In this document: piece after piece, positions 56,571 through 64,000 of the stretch | Numbering within the stretch: the stretch's first letter is position 1 | Layout of the letters: the number at the start of each line of letters is the position of its first letter | NCBI GenBank assembly: GCA_039566865.1 | Contig: CM076943.1 | Location: 34,480,663-34,544,662, forward strand | Reading direction: 5' to 3' | From: Aurelia coerulea | Lineage: Eukaryota > Cnidaria > Scyphozoa > Semaeostomeae > Ulmaridae | DNA: 64,000 nt | The notes under the pieces: generated by a model | Database searches by the model: none | What the model was told of the DNA's origin: nothing | Seen by the model: only the letters and a program-made list of their open reading frames with translations | Made by a program: the position numbers and the translations under genes

Positions 56571-58320
56571 GGCGGCGCTCAATGGTATAAACTGTATGAG
56601 CCTCATACCACTTTTTTTCAAAACTTCCCTAAAAAAAACCTTAGAATTCATAGGGCGAATTTTGTGTCAGCCTTCCGTTCTGCTTGACTCAGTAGCGGAG
56701 GCGCATTACGTGATGCATTTCTGGAATTAGTATTATTTGGTGTTTACTATGACTTCAGAAGACAAAATTCATGAAATGGAGACACGTTCAACCACTTATA
56801 GAGTTTTTATGGCAGTCAAGGATATTCATCCATCTCCTTGAGAAGACCAATTAAACATTCCACCCAACTCTTTTTCTTTTTTTTATTTTTTTTTTTTTTA
56901 TATCAAAGTTAAAACTCAACAATATACAAATACAATATTCTGTGCCGTCCATAGCAGAAATAGACATGACGTCATCTGGTTCTAGCTATGAACGGCACTT
57001 GACAATTCCTTTAACAGCAATCTTATTAAGCACTTTGTGTACCATGGCACCATTCCATTTTGGCAGATGCTAGCATACGCCAGCTTAGTAGGTGAATTAT
57101 TGTAAAACAAAAAAGGAAAAACAAACAAACAAACAAACAAACAAAACAGAAATAAAGACAAAAACTAAAAACTATTCACTGGTGCAAAACTTGTGTAAAG
57201 ATGGTTGGATGTGAGTCACCAATGACTGATGCCATGGTTCACAAAGGGCTTACTCAAAACAAGACTAAATGTCCGTCATGAAGAAAGAAATTAGCAGTAA
57301 CTACAAGTGACGCTTGTACGTAAATCAATGAGGTTGGAAACAGCTTAGCTGGGGGGACTGGGGCAATCTAAAGTAACCTATTATATTTTATTCTTTCAAC
57401 CAATGAAAGCAATGAGATGAGAACATAAATGGTTAATGCCCGTGCTTCATTCCATGTTTAGATCAGATCACTGTATCTCTATTCACTGACTTTAACTCAG
57501 TCCTAGATGCATAGCAAATCAATAGTCAGTTTGTTTCTTGAGTTAGAGCGCCTTATATAATAGCAGATAATAGCAACAAGGAAGAATTAGATATCATTGA
57601 GGTTGACAACATCTTGACAACATTGATGAAACAGAAACGAAGAAGTACAACCTTTTATGACATCTTTAGAAAGCTAAAGTTTAATTGAACTGTATGCTCC
57701 TATACGTGCAATATTGCTAAGCAACCAATTTTATTTACCTTGTGATTATAATTTGAATAAATTATTGCATATCTTCAAAACTTCGGATTAACTTTTTGAA
57801 ACCATTCCAGAATTTTCAACACCAAGTTGCAAAACTCCGAAGAAAAAGCTGCAAATCCATACAACATGAATAATTTGTGATTGTCATATTCCTTTTGCAG
57901 CTTTCCACCACACGAAAATGAGGTCTGGTCCTTTATTTCACTAATAACAATCAAAAGGAGGTTGAAATATCGCTATCGGTACTAGGATTCTTCATTTAAC
58001 TGATTTGAATTGTTTTCATTGGTAAATGGCCATATGTATACGACAGGAGATTGATTTTCTTACAAATGTTGAATCTAAACAGGAGAGCGAGACTATAAAG
58101 AGACAAAAATGCCAAAAAATTCACAGTAACAATATATCTACCCACAGGCGCTATCTTTTGTCATTTTTAACCATTCTAAATAGCAACTGCTAGGTTCTAT
58201 GACAATTAAAAGGAGAACTTTTTCAATGGCTTGAAAACGAGACTTTCAACATCAATACGAGGCTTAAAGCCCCAGAATTTACCCGTATAACATCAGTTTT
58301 TGAAATCAACACCCCAAAAT
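56571..58320. other. Unassigned intron 3 DNA with microsatellite
   Basis: An (aaac)n run lies at 57117-57146 and T/A runs at 56873-56900. A 'gccgtccatag...ctatgaacggc' inverted pair spans 56943-56996. No gene seen. Confidence 0.5.
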
Positions 58321-58329
58321 TGACCACAT

Positions 58330-59470
58330 GCACCCTGTCTCATAAATTTCGCCTCTGGGGGACGATACCCCCCTTCTCCGCCTGGTCTAAAATACTTCTA
58401 CAGAAAAAGTGTGTTTACTTAAATTTAAAATGCGCTCATTTGGGTCATTCTGAAGTCTACAAGTCTCTCAAAAATTTCTTTGAAGCATTTCGAAAGCTTG
58501 CTGCGTGTTTGTGAGTAGGTTTTGAATACCCCCGTCCATGCTGTCTGTCCGGGGGTCGGCGTAGTTTTTTTGAGATGACACATTCCTTGCTGGTTGGATT
58601 GAAGTGGTCTTGCTCGATGTAGGTGGTGGTCTTCGGGTGGCATTTTGACTTGCTACAAGTCTTCGTTTGCCTTCTATTCGTATTGTCATGGTGTATAGTT
58701 CATATTGCGCCGAAGGCGAACAAGTTAGAACCCATCTGAGGCCTTGGCACTGTCTGCGATTTATACTGAGACTTGTAGCAAGTCAAGGTGGCATTCGGTT
58801 TGAGGATGTCGGCATAGGTACGGACACGTGTGTCCAATTGTCCATGTCTTTGGTCCTTCGGGGTTGTAGATTCATCTACGACTGTTGGTGGTTGTTGTTG
58901 TCTGCCAGATATTGTCATGGTAGGTGCTGTGCGTTGGGGTCTTCTAGCGGTTTCTTGTCTTGATGGTGGTTGTTGTTGTTGTTAATGTTGTTGTTGTTGT
59001 GGTTGTTGTGGTTGCTGTTGTTTGCTTGGTTGTCCGTTGACTATATTCCATCGGAGCTTCCGATTTTACTCTCTTTGTTTTCTCTAGTTCGTGTTTCTTT
59101 TGCTCATTGTACTTGTTGATGAGGGTCTTTATTTCTTTGTCGGCTGCGGCAGCTTTTAATGCATCGTCAAGTGAGTTTGCTTCTGTCGGCGCGGTGTTGA
59201 TGGTTTGCTTTGCAGAACTTGACTGTGTCCCACATTAGCTCGAGTGAGAGCTTGTCGATCTTTTCGTACCATGACGTCAGGAACTGGTCGTCATGGTTAC
59301 CGATGGATGGTTCCACTTCTATCTTGAAGTTCAATGGGATGATCTTATCTCTGATGCAGGTGGTGAGGAAGTCACGATGTGACTCCAAGCGGGCGATCTT
59401 TTCAATCTTCCGGTTAAGTTTGATCGCAAGTTGTTGCGTGTCGTCAGCCGTTGATGACATCGTTTCTGTT
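58330..59470 (-). pseudogene. Broken minus-strand ORF with Gln-rich linker, possible Penelope upstream ORF
   Basis: The frame at 59460-59167 reads KIARLESHRDFLTTCIRDKI, IEVEPSIGNHDDQFL and SWYEKIDKLSLELM; a (caa)n Gln-rich linker follows (58965-59030). Then YADILKPNATL (near 58795) and NLLTNTQQAFEMLQRNF (near 58500) continue in other frames. I recall similar text upstream of the RT in Penelope-like ORFs. Strand and order here fit that, 1.8 kb upstream of the RT piece. Assignment is inference. Confidence 0.4.
58965..59030 (+). repeat. (GTT)n-rich microsatellite
   Basis: gttgttgttgttgtt units with gtg variants. Confidence 0.9.
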
Positions 59471-59529
59471 GTATCGATGACTGTTGCTATGCTGGAGTCA
59501 CTTGCTGATGCGTCGGATTATTCTTTATA

Positions 59530-60190
59530 TTTTTGGTTTTGAATTTGGAAAAAGGGGTGGGTGGGCTAGGATACTTTAAAGGGAAACAAAAATCATGTGG
59601 TTGGATGCAAGTTGTGGGGGGGGGGAGATTAATTAGACTTAATTTTTGCAAAATGACAGGGATAGTAAATAACTCTGACCAACTGATAAGACAAGTTTCC
59701 ATTAATACTGGCTCAATTGCTGTTTTTGAAAACAAAACATCCCCCCAAAATAATGTCCCAAGTTTAAGAAGGTTTTGTCAATTAGCACTGCCTATTCTTG
59801 GATTTTTGATTCGGATTTGTAGCCGTTGGTTCTGCAGGTACTCCTTCAATGGATATAGTCTAGGCAGAAATATTAATCACCTCTTTAGAAGAAAAAGACT
59901 AACAGGCTGGTTTCCTGAGCAGAAACAGGTTTGTTGGTCAAGTCTGTTGCTTAACCTTCTAATAGTTTTCACATCCGAAAGGATGATCAGAAAAACCCCT
60001 ACCATTTCATGAAAAATCAATAAAAGTATGATCTATTTACAACCAAGATCTTATCTCTCATTGGCGATATTGGATCCGACTGCATGCAGGAACAGTTATC
60101 TGCTTGCTGATTATACTGTAATGGAGAGGACTCACCGGATTTTTCAACTGTTACTAGGGCTGTCGGAATTGGCCGCGCTCGCGCCAATCC
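59530..60190. other. Unassigned DNA before the LINE
   Basis: A 159-residue + frame (59533-60012) lacks any domain and is not supported on other grounds. It might include LINE leader or ORF1 relics. Confidence 0.35.
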
Positions 60191-60194
60191 CTTG

Positions 60195-62448
60195 TTCTTA
60201 ATTGGCAAATGGTCTATTGCCTAAAATTAATGAATTGCGCCTCATTGCTAAGAACTCAAATGCTGCAATCATTGGAATTACAGAATCAAATCTTGACAAA
60301 ACTGTATTAGACAATGAGGTTAAAATTGATGGCTATGAATTAAAAAGATCCGACCGAAATCGGCAAGGTGGGGGTGTTGCTTTTTACATCAGAAAAGATT
60401 TATCTTTCAACTCAAGAGAAGGTTTTGCACCAGACCTAGAAAATGTGTTTTTTATCTACTTTTGCCAAAATCTAAACCAATCCTTGTTCACTTCCTTTAC
60501 AGACCGCCCGACTCAAGTGGTTTCCTCAAAAAAATTAATGCTGCTATCTCAAAAGAAAAAATTTTGACAATCAAGAAGTCTTTACCCTGGGGGACTTGAA
60601 TATCGACCTGGCGGGCAGTAGAGTGAGAAACTCTAATGGGATCAAGCGCTACAAAGAATTCTGCTCCCTCCACAGACTTGAACAACTTATCCAAGAACCA
60701 GTACGCATAACTGAAAAATCTGAAACCCTATTAGATCATATAATTTCTAATTCGGCTCAAAAAGTTTCCCAACATGGTGTTCTCAACTTGGGCTTATCTG
60801 ACCACCAAATGATTTACTGTACAAGGAAAAGTACTAGAGCCAAGAGTTTCGATCATATATACATCAAAATCCACTCAATGAAAAATTACAATAAAGACCT
60901 TTTTCTGAAAAAAACTCAAATTGATTAAATTCCCAAAATATTTTGACTTTATTGACATCAATGCTGCTTATTCTCACTTCATACAATTGATTGTCTCGGT
61001 TATTGATGAGATTGCTCCATAGCAAGAGATTCGCGCGAGGAACAACACTGAGGAGTGGATGGATGAAGAAGTCCTTAAAGGGATCAGGATTCGAGGCAAG
61101 CTGCTTTCCAAATTTATAAGGACTAAACGTCACACTGACCATGTTAATTTCAAAAAAGCTTGAAATAACGTTTTGTCTCGGATAAAAAAGAAAAAAGAAA
61201 TAAATGAAAATATTGGCAAGCCAATAGAATTATGGAAGAGCCTAAAATCACTTGGACTTCCATACAAGCAAGATAAAGCTTCAAAGATCTGCATAAAGAA
61301 ATATGGACAACACTGTTTCGATGATAAAATTAATTCCAACATTTTTAAGAACTTCTTTTCAAATTTAGCTACAGAGCTTGTAAAGAAGCTACCAAATCCG
61401 CCCTGTAAATTTGGCATTGAAAGTGTCAAAAAATACTACGAGAACCTTAATCTCGAAAGAGAAAAATTCACACTTCACCATGCAAACCATGATAACGTCC
61501 TCAAACTTTTAGAGGGAATCAATCCTTGAAAAGCAGCAGGACCTGATAATCTTGCAGAAAAATTCCTTAAAGATGGTGCATCAATTTTAGCTACACCAGT
61601 GATGGACCTATGTAATCTTTCAATTTCATTGGCAAGCTTTACCGATAATTGTAAACAATCAGAAATGAAACCTATTTTTAAAAGGGGAAGCAAAGATGAC
61701 CAAAAAATTATCGTCCTATCTCACTCTTGCCGCAGATCTCTAAAATTATTGAACAAATTGTCCATGAACAGATGCAAGAGTACCTTGATAAAAACGAAAT
61801 TCTTTATCGGTACCAGTCTGGCTTTCGTCCTTTCCACTCAACAGACACATGTTTATCATATCTTAGTGAAAAAATCACACAGGGGCTGGAAAATAGTATT
61901 TAGACACAATTGACCATGAAATTTTCCTCGAAAAGATGAAATATCTTGGCTTTGCTGACTCAGTCATATTCTGGTTTCTATCATACCTAACCAAACGAAC
62001 TTTCTACGTAAACATAGGCAAAAATTCCTCATCGCCCGGAGAATTATCGTGTGATGTTTCACAAGGCTCTATTCTAGGCCCACTCATCTTTCTCTTATAT
62101 GTAAATGACATGCCACAGGCAGTGGAATGTGACTTACTCTTGTATGCAGACAACTCCTGTCTTGTATTTGGAGACAATGACGTCAATGAAATAGAAAAAC
62201 AGCTGAACAGAAATTTTAATTCTCTTTGTGATTGGTTTGTTGATAATAAACAAAGCATTCATTTTGGGGAGGATTAAACGAAATCGATATTTTTTGGTAG
62301 AAAAAATAAACGAACCAACAGTAAAGAACTGGACATCAGAAGAGGTGACATGAAGGTCAAACAACACACGTCAGTCGCATACCTGGGCTGTGTCCTGGAC
62401 GAGGGCTTGTCTGGTAAGTCATTGGCTACCAGGACCCTTGGTAAAATC
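60195..62448 (+). mobile_element. CR1/L2-like LINE, endonuclease to RT, decayed
   Basis: APE endonuclease: GLLPKINELRLIAKNSNAAI, GITESNLD, a GGGVAFYIRKDL segment, a frameshifted gap, then GDLNIDLAGSR and LGLSDHQMIY. RT follows with many shifts and stops: WKSLKSLGLPYKQDKAS, KAAGPDNLAEKFLKDGAS, a shifted YRPISLLPQISKIIEQ, VSQGSILGPLIFLLYVND, and YADNSCLV, where the second catalytic Asp of YADD is replaced by Asn. It is inactive. It resumes after an inserted foldback at 63425. Confidence 0.9.
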
Positions 62449-63424
62449 AGCATAGGAATCATTCGTCGTACATAGCCGATTGCTCGTGGCCCATGGTCGA
62501 AACCGCCAAAGCCTCATTTTCACGGACCAATCAGACGGCTAAAAAGCGAAGGAGACAAGAGAAACCCGTGAAGATTTTTTTTAAATTTTACCTACCTTCA
62601 TAAAACGCAACCAGGAAAAAAACTGCTTGAGATTTCCCGAATTTGTTAAAGCAATTTACTCTCCTGATCTTTGGGAGTACAAGTTTGGATGCCGGTTAAA
62701 ATATCTCCAGGATTGGCGGAGTTATGGCTACAAACAAACCAATAAGGCACTGAACCTTGAACAATAGAAATTCTGGCCGGGAGACAATAGTAATAACAAT
62801 AGTGATTGTTGTAAGAACGACCCGAAAACGCCACAATCCGCATTTTCAATTGTTCTTGCTATTGTCTTTCGCTAAATTTTCTTTTATTTGAGATTCAATG
62901 CCCCAGCGGTTTCTATGTGAATTGAAAAAGTTTACAAAGGCTTGTTCGCGCATTTCAAGTCATGTGGCAATACTCTAGGGAAGTTTCTGTATTGTACTAC
63001 TTTTTGCATTCATGGCACAAGTTTGCTTGTTGCGAAATAACAAATAAAATTCAAAAGAGGTTTTATCAAGAGGCTTTATTACCTGACTTGAAGTGGCGTA
63101 AACAGGTCTCGACAAGCCTTCGCCCATTTTGTCTATTGGAGAGGCAATAACTCCGCCAATCCTGGAGATATCTTAACCGTCATCCAAACTTGTACTCCCA
63201 AACATCTGGAGAGTAGATTGCTTTAAAAAAATTCGTGAAATCTCAAGCAGTTTTTTGTCCTGGTTGCGTTTTATGTAGGTAGGTAAAATTTAGAAAAATC
63301 TTCACGGGTTTCTTTTGTCTCCTTCGCTTTTTAGCAATCTGATTGGTCCGTGAAAATGAGGCTTTTGCGGTTTCGGCCATGGGCCACGAGCAATCGGCTA
63401 TGTACGACGAATGATTCCTATGCT
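62449..63424. mobile_element. Mutator-like foldback element, 976 bp, inside the LINE
   Basis: Ends AGCATAGGAATCATTCGTCG and CGACGAATGATTCCTATGCT begin inverted arms of about 278 bp (62449-62725 and 63146-63424). The 9-bp duplication GGTAAAATC flanks it (62440-62448 and 63425-63433). Removing it restores the LINE text as found intact at 51745-51760. Arms plus 9 bp fit Mutator-like foldbacks. The loop of about 420 bp has no transposase. Confidence 0.93.
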
Positions 63425-64000
63425 GGTAAAATCAATGGCAGGCTCAGATTCCTTTACAGAAAGCAAAATTTTCTTGACTTTTCCCTTCGAAGATTGCTGG
63501 CAAATGCACTAATTCAACCCCACTTTACTTTGCATGCAGTGCTTGGCTTCCAGTGTTGAATAAACGATTAACCAAAACAATTCAGACGGCTCAAAATAAA
63601 TGTATCAGATTCTGTTTGAATCTGAGTAACAGAGCACATATATGAGTAGACGAATTTAAAACTGTAAACTGGCTCCCCACTAAAGAAAGGTTTGAGCAAT
63701 GCATTGCTGCAAAGGTTTTAAAATTTTTGATAATGCAGCCCCATCATATATGTTGGAAATGTTCTTACCAGTTGGCCAGAGCCGAGTAACTCAAAGATCT
63801 AAAAACAAACTAATTCAACCTTTCCGAAAAAGTAACACAGGACAAAATGGTCTCTCATATTTAGGACCTAAAATATGGAACAGCTTACCCTCAGAACTAA
63901 AATCTGCAACAAGCATCAACAGTTTCAAACATACGATCAAAGACCAATTCTTAACCCTAATCCTACCGGGCTTTTTTTGATCTAACATAGCCGGGGGGGG
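63425..64000 (+). mobile_element. CR1/L2-like LINE, 3' continuation
   Basis: Continues KINGRLRFLYRKQNFLDFSL, a frameshift after LHAVLGFQC, VNWLPTKERFEQC, APSYMLEMFLPVGQS and [17 protein letters not shown]. It matches 51748-52300. It runs to the window end, with a G-tract at 63992-64000 that may be the start of another G-tract element. Confidence 0.88.

Noticed and set aside
59533..60012. 159-residue + frame
   Set aside because: No recognisable motif, odd composition and a G-tract inside; not supported as a gene.

Overview
This window is eukaryotic and metazoan nuclear DNA. The anchor is the 5' part of the ribosomal protein S3 gene (RPS3) on the + strand: a 10-codon first exon (18576-18605) behind a pyrimidine (5' TOP) start tract, a 75-codon second exon (28878-29102) and a third exon (50398-50492). 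All have GT/AG borders, compatible phases and an intact animal-type RPS3 sequence. The three introns are about 10.3 kb, 21.3 kb and more than 13.5 kb. Everything right of 18.6 kb is therefore intronic to RPS3. A marine invertebrate is likely, and a cnidarian is my best guess, from the repeat types (G-tract-ended short elements, GIY-YIG Penelope element, free-standing P2X7 C-terminal domain gene). The species cannot be proven from this sequence.

Region 1 (1-14.4 kb) is about two and a half tandem copies of a complex unit of roughly 5.7 kb. Each unit holds a promoter-like block (TATA-like box, then a chain of GC triloop hairpins), degenerate 'ggcgttagtag' blocks, CCAAT-rich minisatellites with a 111-bp period, and clusters of TGACGTCA and TCACGTGA sites. 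Copy 2 has been hit by a short G-tract element, for which copy 1 still shows the empty site, and by a 5'-truncated LINE with a long open ORF2 (7001-9775, minus).

Region 2 (14.4-18.5 kb) is repeat-rich upstream DNA with a second G-tract element, a LINE 3' fragment and the RPS3 promoter.

Region 3 (intron 1) holds one copy of a TTAA-flanked element, itself invaded by two other TTAA-target elements. The related copy in intron 2 lacks both, so the insertion sites can be read to the base. Foldback elements, a mariner-like MITE, a Mutator-like element with a 9-bp duplication and a possible small secreted-peptide ORF follow.

Region 4 (intron 2) holds a third TTAA family, a frameshifted gene for a free-standing P2X7 C-terminal (ballast) domain protein, the 3.7-kb TTAA element copy, large foldbacks, Harbinger-like and hAT-like MITEs, minisatellites, and LINE fragments.

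Region 5 (intron 3, to the window end) holds pieces of a PIN-like multi-copy ORF, a CR1/L2-like LINE, a Penelope-like element (RT and GIY-YIG) cleanly split by another LINE, and a second CR1/L2-like LINE cleanly split by a Mutator-like foldback with 278-bp arms.

Apart from RPS3 and perhaps the P2X7-domain gene, no cellular gene is well supported. The interest lies in the nested insertions, whose target duplications and empty sites are visible, and in the hairpin/promoter macro-repeat. All repeat borders were read by eye. Where a target duplication is given the border is meant to the base; elsewhere allow about 10-30 bp.
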